Assembly (NCBI GenBank): GCA_009929845.1
Contig: RZZM01000013.1
Coordinates: 1 to 33,852, forward strand
Reading direction: 5' to 3'
Length of the DNA: 33,852 bases
Source of the DNA: Spartobacteria bacterium
Lineage (GTDB): Bacteria; Verrucomicrobiota; Kiritimatiellia; RZYC01
Both the position numbers and the translations under genes were made by a program. Each line of letters begins with the position of its first letter. Position 1 is the stretch's first letter. The notes below the pieces were generated by a model. That model saw nothing but the letters and a program-made list of their open reading frames with translations. It was not told the origin of the DNA and searched no databases. Of this stretch, positions 16,003 to 24,953 are shown in pieces.

Positions 16003-17061
16003 ATGACGACGTGGAAGACATCTGATTTTGATTATGCCTTGCCGCGGGAGCTGATTGCGCAGTTTCCGGCGGACCGGCGTGATGATGCGCGCATGTGTGT
16101 GGTGCATCGCGCCGCGCGACGCTGGGAACATCGGTGTGTGCGTGATCTTCCAGGCTATCTGCGGGGCGGCGACCTGTTGGTGCTCAACAACACCAAGGTC
16201 ATTCCCGCGCGCATTTTCGGGCACAAGGAGGCTACCGGCGGACGGGTGGAGCTGTTGTTGCTCGAGGAGATGGCGCCGGGGCGGTGGGATGTCCTGATCA
16301 AAAGCGGGCGGAGGCCCGTCGCGGGCACGCGGATGGTTCTCGGCTCGGGTCGCGCCACGGCTGAGTTTCTCGAAGAAAGGGGCCAGGGTCGTGCGCACGT
16401 GCGTATCCATTCGGAAGAACCCTTGCTGACCATCCTTGAGGAAGAGGGGTTCCCTCCCCTGCCGCCCTATATCTCCCGTGCTTATAACACGCCCGGCGGT
16501 GTTCCTCCCGGCGACCGGACGCGCTATCAAACCATTTACGCCGAGAAGCCGGGGGCCGTGGCCGCGCCCACCGCGGGGCTGCATTTTACGCCGGAGCTGT
16601 TCGGAACACTGAGCGAACTGGGGGTCCGTCGGACCACCGTCACGTTGCATGTGGGTATTGGAACCTTTCGTCCGGTGTCCGTCGAACAGGTGGCGGACCA
16701 CGTGATGGATGAGGAGCGTTATGAGGTGTCCGACGACACAGCGCGCATGATCAACCGCACAAAAGAGGACGGCGGACGGGTTGTCGCGGTGGGCAGCACC
16801 TCGGTGCGCACCCTGGAGTCGGTGGCGCAGCGTCATGGACGGATGACCGCCGACAGCGGGCGGACCGATGTTTTTATCTATCCGCCATATGCCTTTCGGG
16901 TGGTGGATGTGATGCTGACGAATTTTCACTTGCCGCGCTCGACGCTGTTGATGATGATTTGCGCGCTGGCCGACCGGGAATTGATCATGGCGGTGTATGA
17001 AGACGCCGTCCGTGAACGGTATCGTTTTTTCAGCTATGGGGACTGCATGCTTATCCTGTAG
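16003..17061 (+). CDS. queA: tRNA preQ1(34) S-adenosylmethionine ribosyltransferase-isomerase QueA
   Basis: QueA transfers and isomerises the ribosyl part of S-adenosylmethionine onto preQ1 at tRNA position 34, giving epoxyqueuosine. Family segments are clear: FDYALPRELIAQFPADRRD, VLNNTKVIPARIFGHK, GRVELLLLEE, FPPLPPYI, RTRYQTIYAEKPGAVAAPTAGLHFT, TLHVGIGTFRPV and MLTNFHLPRSTLLMMI. From this start it is 352 residues, near the usual length. The Met at 15985 is also in frame and neither has a clear ribosome binding site; I prefer the shorter form because it matches family N-termini better. The 168-bp gap before it holds a small AACCC/GGGTT hairpin (15934-15949) and no gene. pabBC follows 31 nt later. 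Confidence 0.94.
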   Translation: MTTWKTSDFDYALPRELIAQFPADRRDDARMCVVHRAARRWEHRCVRDLPGYLRGGDLLVLNNTKVIPARIFGHKEATGGRVELLLLEEMAPGRWDVLIKSGRRPVAGTRMVLGSGRATAEFLEERGQGRAHVRIHSEEPLLTILEEEGFPPLPPYISRAYNTPGGVPPGDRTRYQTIYAEKPGAVAAPTAGLHFTPELFGTLSELGVRRTTVTLHVGIGTFRPVSVEQVADHVMDEERYEVSDDTARMINRTKEDGGRVVAVGSTSVRTLESVAQRHGRMTADSGRTDVFIYPPYAFRVVDVMLTNFHLPRSTLLMMICALADRELIMAVYEDAVRERYRFFSYGDCMLIL

Positions 17062-17092
17062 CGGTCGCGTGGCGACGATGACGCGGGGTTGT

Positions 17093-18916
17093 ATGTGCAC
17101 AGACATGAAGCAACCGGATACAAACAGTGTATGGATATGGGACGAGGCGCGTGGCGTCGGGCTGTTGTTCGAGCGTCCGGTAACGGTAATCCAGGCGCAA
17201 CGCCCTGATGAGGTGATCCCCGCGCTGCGGGCGATTGAGCGCCATGTGGACGCGGGGCGTTTTGCCGCCGGGTGGCTGGCCTATGAAGCCGCGCCCGCGT
17301 TTGATCCCGCATTGACGGTTCATGGAGCGACCTCCTTTCCCCTGCTATGGTTCGGCATTTATGAAAATATGACGACCGGGGGGGCGGAGCGCTTTCCGCC
17401 GCGGAAGGCGCGCGAAGGGCCGTCGCACTGGGAGGCATCGATAACAGACGAGGCATATCGGGAGGCCATTCACGCGGTGCGGACCTATATTGAACAGGGC
17501 GACACCTACCAGGTGAATTTCACCTATCGGTTGTCGGCGCGGCTTGACGGGCCGGCGTGGCCTTTGTTCGCGCGGTTGCTGCATCCGAAGGATGCCCGGC
17601 ATGGGGCCTATATCAACGCCGGCGAATATGAAGTCTACTCGGCCTCACCGGAACTGTTTTTTCGTTTGGAGGGAACACGTCTGGAGTCACGTCCGATGAA
17701 GGGCACCGCCGCGCGCGGGATGACGCTGGAAGCAGACCGGGCCCAGGCAGAATGGTTGCGTCAATCAGAGAAGAATCGCGCGGAGAACGTGATGATTGTG
17801 GATATGATGCGCAATGACATGGGGCGGATCGCCGTACCCGGTAGCGTTGCCGTCGATGGCTTGTTTGATGTGGAAAAGTATTCCACGCTCTGGCAGATGA
17901 CCTCGACGGTATCGTGTCGCGCCGAAGCTTCCGTCACGGACATCCTGAGGGCCCTGTTCCCGGCCGCCTCCATCACCGGGGCGCCCAAATGCAGGACGAT
18001 GCAGATCATTCGGGAGTTGGAGGACACGCCTCGGAATATCTATACCGGAAGCATCGGCTGCATCGCGCCTGGACGCCGGGCGTTGTTTAACATTGCCATT
18101 CGCACCTTGCTGGTCGACCACGCCGCCGCGCGCCTGGCCTATGGCGTAGGCGGTGGCATAGTCTGGGATTCGGAGGATGCCGCGGAACAGGAAGAATGCC
18201 GAACCAAGGCGAAGATCCTGCTGGAGGCGCCTCCTGATTTTTGTTTGTTGGAGACCCTGCTTTGGACCGCGGAGGCCGACTACTTTCTGGAAGACGAGCA
18301 TATGGCGCGCCTGAAAAAATCAGCGGCCTATTTTTCGTTTCCGATGGATGACATGGAGGCGCGCGCGCATCTGTCGGCCCTCAGTGCGACATTTGGCGAC
18401 GGCATCGCCCGGCGTGTTCGTCTGCTGGTGGATGCCGAAGGCGCCATCCGATCGGAGGCGTTTCCGATTACTATTGATCCCGCGCCGGAGGGGCAGCGTA
18501 TTGTTCTCGATACTCGACCCGTGCCATCGAATGATCCGTTCCTCTATCACAAAACAACCTGCCGCCGGGTATACGAGGAGGCGCGTCAACGCTTTCCGGG
18601 ATACGACGATGTGCTGCTTCAAAACGAACGTGGCGAACTGACTGAATCGAGTGTGGCGAATATCGTGGTCGAGTTGGATGGGACTTGGTACACCCCGCCG
18701 GTTGAGTGCGGACTATTGGCGGGAACGTTACGGGCCGACATGCTTGCCCGGGGGATATTGAGCGAACGGGTCATAACGCGAAATGACTTGCGAAAGGCCT
18801 CCCACATCTATCTGATCAACGCCGTGCGCAAGATGCAGTGTGTGGCGTCCGTGCATGAGGGACTGTCCACGTGTCCTCAGGCCTTGTGGCCGTCAAGCTC
18901 TTCCCATCGGGCATAG
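17093..18916 (+). CDS. pabBC: Fused aminodeoxychorismate synthase component I / 4-amino-4-deoxychorismate lyase
   Basis: One chain of about 607 residues covers two steps of 4-aminobenzoate synthesis for folate. The first 370 or so residues are PabB, which aminates chorismate, with QGDTYQVNFTYRL, SRPMKGTAARG, NRAENVMIVDMMRNDMGRI, ALFPAASITGAPK and YTGSIGCI. The rest is a PLP-dependent PabC lyase, with the likely Schiff-base Lys in FLYHKTTCR and NERGELTESSVANIVV. PabB-PabC fusions are known in several phyla. No PabA glutaminase is seen in the window. Starts at 17078, 17093 and 17105 are all in frame; 17093 has GGGG 4 nt upstream. The last 40 nt overlap the end of the convergent ABC-F gene. Confidence 0.92.
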   Translation: MCTDMKQPDTNSVWIWDEARGVGLLFERPVTVIQAQRPDEVIPALRAIERHVDAGRFAAGWLAYEAAPAFDPALTVHGATSFPLLWFGIYENMTTGGAERFPPRKAREGPSHWEASITDEAYREAIHAVRTYIEQGDTYQVNFTYRLSARLDGPAWPLFARLLHPKDARHGAYINAGEYEVYSASPELFFRLEGTRLESRPMKGTAARGMTLEADRAQAEWLRQSEKNRAENVMIVDMMRNDMGRIAVPGSVAVDGLFDVEKYSTLWQMTSTVSCRAEASVTDILRALFPAASITGAPKCRTMQIIRELEDTPRNIYTGSIGCIAPGRRALFNIAIRTLLVDHAAARLAYGVGGGIVWDSEDAAEQEECRTKAKILLEAPPDFCLLETLLWTAEADYFLEDEHMARLKKSAAYFSFPMDDMEARAHLSALSATFGDGIARRVRLLVDAEGAIRSEAFPITIDPAPEGQRIVLDTRPVPSNDPFLYHKTTCRRVYEEARQRFPGYDDVLLQNERGELTESSVANIVVELDGTWYTPPVECGLLAGTLRADMLARGILSERVITRNDLRKASHIYLINAVRKMQCVASVHEGLSTCPQALWPSSSSHRA

Positions 18917-20655
18917 GCGGCTTCGAGTTCGTGCGGAATGAGTTCGGCGCGTTGAGTGCGCCGACGTATTTCATCGGGCGGCTGTTTGTAGAAAGCCGGG
19001 TCGGCCATGAGGGCCTGGAGGGCCTGGAGTTCATTTTCGAGCTGCTCAATGCGCCCCGGCAGGGCGTTGAGTTCCTCGCGTTCGCGGTTGGTGAGTTTTC
19101 GGATGGCGGGCGCGGGCGCTACCGGGGGGCGCGTTTTCTGTGCGCTCGGGGCGGGCGGCTCGACAGGTTTACGCTGGCTCAACCAGTCATCGTATCCCCC
19201 CACGAATTCGCTGACCCGGCCATTCCCCTCGAAGACGAGGGTGCTGCTGACCACATTGTTCAGGAATTCGCGGTCATGGCTGACAAGGAGCAGGGTGCCG
19301 GTGTATTCCACGAGGAGGTCTTCGAGCAGCTCCAGGGTTTCCGCGTCCAGGTCGTTGGTGGGCTCATCGAGGACCAGCACATTGGAAGGCCGGGCGAACA
19401 GGCGGGCCAGGAGCAGTCGGTTACGCTCCCCGCCGGAGAGGGCGCTGACCGGGGAACGCGAGCGTTCGGGGGGGAACAGGAAATCTTCGAGATAGCTGAT
19501 GACATGACGTTTGTGTCCATTGACCGTGATCATGTTGTTGCCTTCATCGATATTGTCCGCCACGCTCTGGGCATCGTCGAGCTGTTCGCGGTGCTGGTCG
19601 AAATAGGAGATATCGAGCCGGGTTCCGTGCTCGACGTGGCCCTGTTGTGGCGGGAGGTTGCCCAGCAGGATATTCAGCAAGGTGGTTTTCCCGCAGCCGT
19701 TGGGCCCGATCAATCCGATTTTGTCGCCGCGCATGACCTTCATGGAGAGGTTCTCGATCAGTGGCGCGTGGTTCCATGTGTAGGACAGGTGTTTGGCCGT
19801 AATCACCTTCATGCCGGAGCGTTCCGCCGTCTGGAGGCGCATCGTGACCGCGCCGCTCTGCTCGCGGCGGGATCGGCGTTCTTCCCGCATGGTCTTAAGG
19901 GCGCGAACCCGGCCCTCGTTGCGGGTGCGACGGGCCTTGATGCCTTTGCGGATCCAGGTTTCCTCCTTGGCCAGCTTCTTGTCGAAGACGGCATTGCGCT
20001 GCTCTTCAGCTTCAAGGAGAACCTGTTTACGTTCCAGATATTTATTGTAGGAACAGTTCCAATTGATCAGTTTGCCGCGGTCCAGTTCGATAATACGGGT
20101 GGCCAGATTTTTCAGGAACACGCGGTCGTGTGTGACAAAAAGCAGCGAGCCGCTCCATCGCAGCAGAAAATTTTCGAGCCATTGAATGGTGGGGATATCG
20201 AGATGGTTGGTCGGTTCATCCAGGATGAGCAGGTCGGGTTTGTGGACGAGGGCGCGGGCGAGGAGGGCGCGACGTTTTTGTCCGCCGGACAAGCCATCGA
20301 ATTCAGCATGCGGATCGAGTTCCATCTGGGAAAGTAGTGTAGCGACCGGTCGTTGGCGGTCCCATTCTGGCTGGGCGTTCGGCAGGCCCTGACCGACGAT
20401 TTCGGCGACGGCGCCCGGCTGGCGCGCGGGGACCTGCTGCATCATATAGCCGATACGCAGGCCCTTCCGAAAGCTCAGCGCTCCATCAGACGGATTGATC
20501 TCGCGGGCGATAATGCGCAGCAAGGTTGACTTGCCCTCGCCATTGCGCCCAAGCAGGCAAATCCGTTCATTGTCCTCGATCTGCAATGTGACGTTATCGA
20601 GCAGGAGCGGCCCGCCGTACGCCATACTGATATTCTGTAACCCTGCCAATGCCAT
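18877..20655 (-). CDS. uup: ABC-F family ATPase, Uup type
   Basis: The product, about 592 residues, has two ABC domains and no membrane segments, as in ABC-F proteins that act on ribosomes. Domain 1 has GRNGEGKST, LSGGQKRR and LLILDEPTNHLD. A charged linker rich in Arg and Lys follows (about 240-300). Domain 2 has GPNGCGKTT, LSGGERNR and VLVLDEPTNDLD. The C-terminus (about 520-592) is a coiled coil (REELNALPGRIEQLENEL and onward), the hallmark of Uup, which binds branched DNA or ribosomes. I start at 20655 because CGGAG lies 5-6 nt upstream; the in-frame Met at 20766 would add a tail without homology. It converges with pabBC and overlaps it by 40 nt. Confidence 0.92.
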   Translation of the reverse strand: MALAGLQNISMAYGGPLLLDNVTLQIEDNERICLLGRNGEGKSTLLRIIAREINPSDGALSFRKGLRIGYMMQQVPARQPGAVAEIVGQGLPNAQPEWDRQRPVATLLSQMELDPHAEFDGLSGGQKRRALLARALVHKPDLLILDEPTNHLDIPTIQWLENFLLRWSGSLLFVTHDRVFLKNLATRIIELDRGKLINWNCSYNKYLERKQVLLEAEEQRNAVFDKKLAKEETWIRKGIKARRTRNEGRVRALKTMREERRSRREQSGAVTMRLQTAERSGMKVITAKHLSYTWNHAPLIENLSMKVMRGDKIGLIGPNGCGKTTLLNILLGNLPPQQGHVEHGTRLDISYFDQHREQLDDAQSVADNIDEGNNMITVNGHKRHVISYLEDFLFPPERSRSPVSALSGGERNRLLLARLFARPSNVLVLDEPTNDLDAETLELLEDLLVEYTGTLLLVSHDREFLNNVVSSTLVFEGNGRVSEFVGGYDDWLSQRKPVEPPAPSAQKTRPPVAPAPAIRKLTNREREELNALPGRIEQLENELQALQALMADPAFYKQPPDEIRRRTQRAELIPHELEAAYARWEELDGHKA

Positions 20656-20916
20656 GCTGACTCCGTTGGTTTTTTGTTCACACCACCTATGCATAAACAA
20701 ATTACCGCGCAAAGGGAATCCCGGAAATTTACTTTCAGGCAAAAAGCGCAGCAGGGCGGTTGGCACGGAAAACGCTGTAGCGCACTAGAAAAAAAATCAA
20801 AAAAAAGGCCATTCGGGTTATCCAATCGGAAGTTCGCGGGTATGTTAATAGCAGCGAGGAACGATGGTTATGAGGTTGCAGAGTGAGCACAAACGAGAAT
20901 TTGGGAGATGTGAACA

Positions 20917-21252
20917 GTGATGCACGAAGGTGAAAGATTCTACGGCCTTCAGGAAGGCTGCCCCTCTCACGGGGATGAGCACATACGCGAGTGCAACATG
21001 TGCGGCGCCGAGTTTTGCATTCGGTGTTTTCCTAACTCACGGGTTTGTCCGGATTGCGCCATGCAGGCGGATGGCAGCGAGGTGGAGGATGACTTTGATC
21101 CGGACTTTGAGGATGTGGATGATCTGGATGCGATCCTGGCGGAGGACGCCGAGATTGAAAAGATACTGAAGACATCCGAGGAACTGGATCTGCCGGACAG
21201 TTTTTTTGAAGAGGAAGAAGAGGAGGAAGAAGCCGAGTTGAGGTATGGCTGA
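20917..21252 (+). CDS. Small Cys-rich putative zinc-binding protein with acidic tail
   Basis: The 111-residue product has an N-terminal cluster of Cys and His (CPSHGDEH, CNMC, CIRC, CPDC) within about the first 50 residues, spaced as in B-box-like or zinc-ribbon modules that may bind two zinc ions. From residue 53 on, the protein is extremely acidic, with a run of Asp/Glu-rich sequence ending in eight consecutive Glu before Ala-Glu-Leu. It has no membrane segment. Such a tail could mimic nucleic acid or bind basic partners; this is inference. The start is GTG at 20917 (GGGAG 9 nt upstream) or ATG at 20920. The gene stands alone, followed by a strong hairpin. Confidence 0.75.
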   Translation: MMHEGERFYGLQEGCPSHGDEHIRECNMCGAEFCIRCFPNSRVCPDCAMQADGSEVEDDFDPDFEDVDDLDAILAEDAEIEKILKTSEELDLPDSFFEEEEEEEEAELRYG

Positions 21253-21255
21253 GGC

Positions 21256-21274
21256 GCCACCTGAAGCAGGTGGC
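21256..21274 (+). terminator. Strong hairpin after the Cys-rich protein gene
   Basis: GCCACCTG (21256-21263) and CAGGTGGC (21267-21274) form a perfect 8-bp stem with a 3-nt loop, starting 4 nt after the stop codon. The following TGTTCATATTCCTT is moderately T-rich, so an intrinsic terminator is likely. Confidence 0.6.
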
Positions 21275-21385
21275 TGTTCATATTCCTTATGCAGCATGTC
21301 GGCGCAACGGCAGCGCCTTATCGAATAGTACATAAAACCACTGGTGAAAAATCCGGACGCATCAAAAGAAACGGCGTGTGCGCCT

Positions 21386-22372
21386 TTATTTCCAATCGTA
21401 GCTGTCCACGTTAAAGATCACTTTGCTTCCGCTCTTCTCCAAAAAGAATGGCATTTCACGGTAATTGAACAGGGCTTGACGCAGTTCGCTTTTGTGACTC
21501 CTGGTGCAGTAAGTCAAGAGGAACCCCCCGCCTCCTGCCCCGCTTAACTTACACCCATCGGCCCCCCCCTGCATGGCACGCTCCACCATCTGCTCGATTT
21601 CCGGTCGGGCAATCCCATTGGCCAATTGTTTTTTCAGCTCCCAATTTTTCCGCAAAATGCGCCCTATTTGTTCATATTTTGCGATTAAAATGGCATCTTT
21701 GGCCTCATCAGCCAGCGCCCGGATGCCATGCAGAAACTCCATATTCTGGACTGTTCTTTCCGTTTGCTCTTTGAGAATACTATTTGCGCTGCGGGTAATG
21801 TTCGTATAGAAGAGCATTAAATGAGCGCCCAGTTCAGTGCGTGCTTTTCCGATGGGCAGCTCTTCCACGCGGACTGATCCATCGCGAAGAAATTGGAAAT
21901 ATCGCAAGCCTCCATAGGCCGCAATGTACTGGTCCTGCTTTCCTATGGGCTTCTTGCAGATATCAATCTCAATGGAACAGGCTTCCCGGGCCAGTTGCTC
22001 TGCCGTCACCTGAACATTTCGGTATGTATAAAAGGCGTTGAGCAAACCAACGGTCAGGCTGCTTGATGAGCCCAGTCCAGATCCCTCCGAGGGGATGTCG
22101 GCCATAATGGCAATTTCTACCCCTTTCTGAACCCCTGCTATGCGCATGGCTTCCCGGACCAACTCATGTTGTATCTCGTCAACCGTATCCACAATTTCTT
22201 TTTTCGAGTAGCTGATATAGATTTTATCGTCAAAACGCTGGTTCAAAATGACATAAATGTACTTGTCTATTGCGCTGCTGACCACAGCGCCATCCACATG
22301 GGTGAAATACGCCGACATATCTGTCCCGCCACCGGCTAAACTGATTCGTAAAGGGGTCTGTGTGATAAGCAT
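21386..22372 (-). CDS. hddA: D-glycero-D-manno-heptose 7-phosphate kinase, GHMP family
   Basis: This 328-residue GHMP kinase should phosphorylate D-glycero-alpha-D-manno-heptose 7-phosphate at C1, the step before phosphatase and guanylyl transfer. It has the three GHMP motifs: N-terminal PLRISLAGGGTDM, the phosphate loop PSEGSGLGSSSSLTVGLL, and the C-terminal KLSGAGGGGFLL. The neighbours gmhA and hddC fix the substrate better than the sequence alone; L-fucose-type GHMP kinases look similar. It is last in the operon. Its ATG follows the hddC stop by 1 nt, with AAGGA 9 nt upstream. Confidence 0.88.
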   Translation of the reverse strand: MLITQTPLRISLAGGGTDMSAYFTHVDGAVVSSAIDKYIYVILNQRFDDKIYISYSKKEIVDTVDEIQHELVREAMRIAGVQKGVEIAIMADIPSEGSGLGSSSSLTVGLLNAFYTYRNVQVTAEQLAREACSIEIDICKKPIGKQDQYIAAYGGLRYFQFLRDGSVRVEELPIGKARTELGAHLMLFYTNITRSANSILKEQTERTVQNMEFLHGIRALADEAKDAILIAKYEQIGRILRKNWELKKQLANGIARPEIEQMVERAMQGGADGCKLSGAGGGGFLLTYCTRSHKSELRQALFNYREMPFFLEKSGSKVIFNVDSYDWK

Positions 22373-22373
22373 G

Positions 22374-23084
22374 CTATGTCATCCTTTCGTTCGTATGCAT
22401 CCAATCCTGCCGGGCTTGATACAGGCGTTTCATGGTGCCGATATCATGAAACAATCCTTCATATCGGAACCCATACATTTGCCCGACTAATTTTGGAAGA
22501 ACATGGTAGCCGAAATCGCTGAATTCACCGGGCGGCAAAAGGTCAAAAAGGTTGCTGTTGGCCAAATAAAGACCGGCATTGGCCCAAGGGGTTGCGGGAT
22601 ACTCGGGCTTTTCCGTAAACGCGACGACCCGATCGTGCTCGTCTAATGTCGCAATCCCGCAGGTTTTGGGCTCTGCCGACCGGAACAGGGCAATAGAAAA
22701 CGTTGCATTTTTTGCCAGGTGAAAGTTCAGGAAATCGTCAAGAGGAAGTCGAGTCAGGTTGTCGGCATACAGGATAAAAAAGGGGCTTTTCCCATCAATG
22801 AACGCGCGATTGGCAGCAATCGTACCCGCACTGCCGAGCAATGTCGGTTCATGAAAGAGTGTCAAGTTGGGTCGCTTGCCTTTTCGTTTGCGGGCAAAGG
22901 CCTCGACTTGTGATGACCGATAGTGCGTATTCAATAACACATCCGTCACCCCGACACGCTCCAGCTCCTCAATCCATATCTCCAGCAGATTCCTGTGGTC
23001 AATCGGAACAAGACATTTCGGGATGTCATTTGTTAATGGGCGCAAACGCGTACCCTTTCCTGCCGCAAGTAAAAATGCTTTCAT
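22374..23084 (-). CDS. hddC: Sugar-1-phosphate nucleotidyltransferase (heptose-1-P guanylyltransferase-like)
   Basis: The product of about 236 residues starts with the nucleotidyltransferase signature LLAAGKGTRLRPLTNDIPKCLVPI and has the active-site region YADNLTR, TEKP and the sugar-binding WANAGLYL. In this operon it most likely makes GDP-D-glycero-alpha-D-manno-heptose from the 1-phosphate. GTP rather than CTP or UTP use is inferred from context. The start at 23084 lies 2 nt after the stop of the upstream epimerase and is preferred over the overlapping Met at 23096. Confidence 0.85.
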   Translation of the reverse strand: MKAFLLAAGKGTRLRPLTNDIPKCLVPIDHRNLLEIWIEELERVGVTDVLLNTHYRSSQVEAFARKRKGKRPNLTLFHEPTLLGSAGTIAANRAFIDGKSPFFILYADNLTRLPLDDFLNFHLAKNATFSIALFRSAEPKTCGIATLDEHDRVVAFTEKPEYPATPWANAGLYLANSNLFDLLPPGEFSDFGYHVLPKLVGQMYGFRYEGLFHDIGTMKRLYQARQDWMHTNERMT

Positions 23085-23086
23085 AA

Positions 23087-24214
23087 TCAAGCCCATTTCC
23101 CCGCGCGGTCCTTTGTGACCGGACGCACCACGTTAAGCGAGCGCATTTTCTTCTCCGCATAATCCATGATGTCCTCAATGTCACTTTGCTCCAGCAGGTA
23201 ATTCCTGTAGGCGCGTATACTGTCGTATGGCGTCCGAAGGGGAGCCCATCCCAGACGTTTCAGGGAGGAAATGTCCGATATGATGTGGCGAGTGTCGCCG
23301 AACCGATACAATCCGGGCAGTACGGGCTGTACGTCCTTCTCAAAGACGTCCCTTACAATTTCGGCCAACTCCAACACTGTATAGCCCTTGCCGCCCCCCA
23401 CGTTGAAGACGCACCCATCTGCCCGTTCGTCGTTCATGACACGCACATTGGCCGCCACAACGTCTTCAATGTTCACATAATCGCGAAGCTGAAGTCCGTC
23501 TTCATAGATGACCGGCGGGCGGTCAAAAAAATAGCTCAGGCAGAATATACGACAGGCGCCGGAATAAGCATTATAGAAAGACTGTCTCGGGCCTTGGACA
23601 ATGGAGTAGCGCATCGCCACACTTGGCACCCCGTAACGAGCCCCCGTGTGGATGGTAATTTTTTCCTGGCAAAGTTTGCTGATCCCATACTGATTCTGCG
23701 GATTGGAAAAAGTTTCGGGTGTTTCCTGGGATTTAGCGGGCAAACTGTCAGGGCCTGTGATATCCCACAGGCCTGCCTGCAACTGTTTCTCGGAACGGAT
23801 ATCCGGCGCAAATGCTTTCCCTTGACTATCCACATACAGCCCTTCGCCCGCCACGGCTTGTGAGGTCGCCACCACCACCTTGCGAACCGGCAATTTATTC
23901 TCCACAATGATTTCGTAAATGAGAGCAGTGCCTACATCATTGACATGGTAAAACGTGCTGAAATCCGGGAGGTAATCCTGATAAGCAGCGAAATTGAAGA
24001 CTACATCTTTTCTGTGGAGCGCACGTTTGAGCGCCTCCTTGTCGCGTACGTCTGCCTCGATAAACTCAATTTCCGGTAAATAAGGCGGTTTGCCCTTGAG
24101 ATGCACTGGCTTGCTTAGATTATCGTAAATAGTTACGGTGTGCCCCAAAGCGCATAACGCGTCAACTGTATGGGATCCGATGAACCCCGCTCCGCCAATA
24201 ACCAATATGTTCAT
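23087..24214 (-). CDS. NAD-dependent nucleotide-sugar epimerase/dehydratase, extended SDR
   Basis: The product of about 375 residues starts with the Rossmann motif GGAGFIGSHTVDAL and has D-rich second-strand YDNLS, the FNFAAYQDY segment, the YGISK catalytic Tyr-Lys pair and QLRDYVNIEDVV, all typical of extended short-chain dehydrogenases such as UDP-glucose 4-epimerase and GDP-mannose dehydratase relatives. Its place between a glycosyltransferase and the heptose nucleotidyltransferase suggests it modifies the nucleotide heptose (for example epimerisation or dehydration) or makes a partner sugar. The exact reaction cannot be read from sequence. ATG 24214 is preferred over an upstream TTG at 24235 that overlaps the previous gene. 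Confidence 0.82.
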   Translation of the reverse strand: MNILVIGGAGFIGSHTVDALCALGHTVTIYDNLSKPVHLKGKPPYLPEIEFIEADVRDKEALKRALHRKDVVFNFAAYQDYLPDFSTFYHVNDVGTALIYEIIVENKLPVRKVVVATSQAVAGEGLYVDSQGKAFAPDIRSEKQLQAGLWDITGPDSLPAKSQETPETFSNPQNQYGISKLCQEKITIHTGARYGVPSVAMRYSIVQGPRQSFYNAYSGACRIFCLSYFFDRPPVIYEDGLQLRDYVNIEDVVAANVRVMNDERADGCVFNVGGGKGYTVLELAEIVRDVFEKDVQPVLPGLYRFGDTRHIISDISSLKRLGWAPLRTPYDSIRAYRNYLLEQSDIEDIMDYAEKKMRSLNVVRPVTKDRAGKWA

Positions 24215-24224
24215 TGTACCATGC

Positions 24225-24953
24225 CTATCTTCCAAATCGATGTAGCCACCGGATTTTAAACAACTCCAAAAATATCATCAGACTGCGCCAGAAATTATAG
24301 GTGATGCGCGAGTTCGGGTCATGCGTCCATTCCACGGGAAATTCACCGATTCGCATGCCGGCCCGTTGCGCCAGAAAGAGCAATTCCCCATCAAAAATGA
24401 CACTGGATAATTTTTGCCGGGAAAAAAGCAGTTGGGCCGCCTCACGCTTGTAGGCCTTGAACCCGCATTGGGTATCCATAAAGGATACGCCAATCCATCG
24501 ATTTTGAATTACTGTGTAAAGGCGCGATGCCCACTGTCTCAGTTTCGATTGCTTATTATCCACCCGGGCACCCTCGGCCCCGCGTGAGCCAATTACCAAA
24601 TCGTAACCCGAATGCAAAAGGACGAGGGCCTTTTCCACATGCGAAATGGGAACCGCATAGTCGGCATCCATGAATAAACACACCTGGCCTTTCGCATTCA
24701 ACATCCCGTGGCGCACCGCATATCCTTTGCCTCGATTCGGGAAATACTCCAGCACCCGCAGGGCCGAAAAACGATTGCTATAGCTTTGCGATACCTGGCA
24801 CGTGTCGTCACGGCTGCCGTCGCTCACCACAATAATTTCACTTGTGTAGGATTGTTCTTTTAGGAAATCAATGGTTGGAGCAAGCGCATTCCCTATACGC
24901 GAACCTTCATTGTACGCGGGAATGACAATAGAAATATCGCATGAACCCTTCAT
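24225..24953 (-). CDS. GT2 glycosyltransferase, dolichyl/polyprenyl-phosphate glucosyltransferase-like
   Basis: The 242-residue protein is a family 2 glycosyltransferase resembling ALG5 and bacterial polyprenyl-phosphate sugar transferases: SIVIPAYNEGSRIGNAL, VVSDGSRDDT, RGKGYAVRHGM, the metal-binding FMDADYAVP and MDTQCGFKAYKREAA. It probably loads a sugar from a nucleotide donor onto a lipid phosphate at the membrane face. There is no obvious C-terminal membrane pair, though the last 30 residues are hydrophobic and basic enough for peripheral binding. It overlaps gmhA by 4 nt (ATGA), so translation is coupled. The donor may be the heptose nucleotide made by this operon. Confidence 0.85.
   Translation of the reverse strand: MKGSCDISIVIPAYNEGSRIGNALAPTIDFLKEQSYTSEIIVVSDGSRDDTCQVSQSYSNRFSALRVLEYFPNRGKGYAVRHGMLNAKGQVCLFMDADYAVPISHVEKALVLLHSGYDLVIGSRGAEGARVDNKQSKLRQWASRLYTVIQNRWIGVSFMDTQCGFKAYKREAAQLLFSRQKLSSVIFDGELLFLAQRAGMRIGEFPVEWTHDPNSRITYNFWRSLMIFLELFKIRWLHRFGR

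Noticed and set aside
18871-20337. 488-codon plus-strand frame antisense to the ABC-F gene
   Set aside because: The opposite strand has both ABC domains intact; this frame has no motifs.
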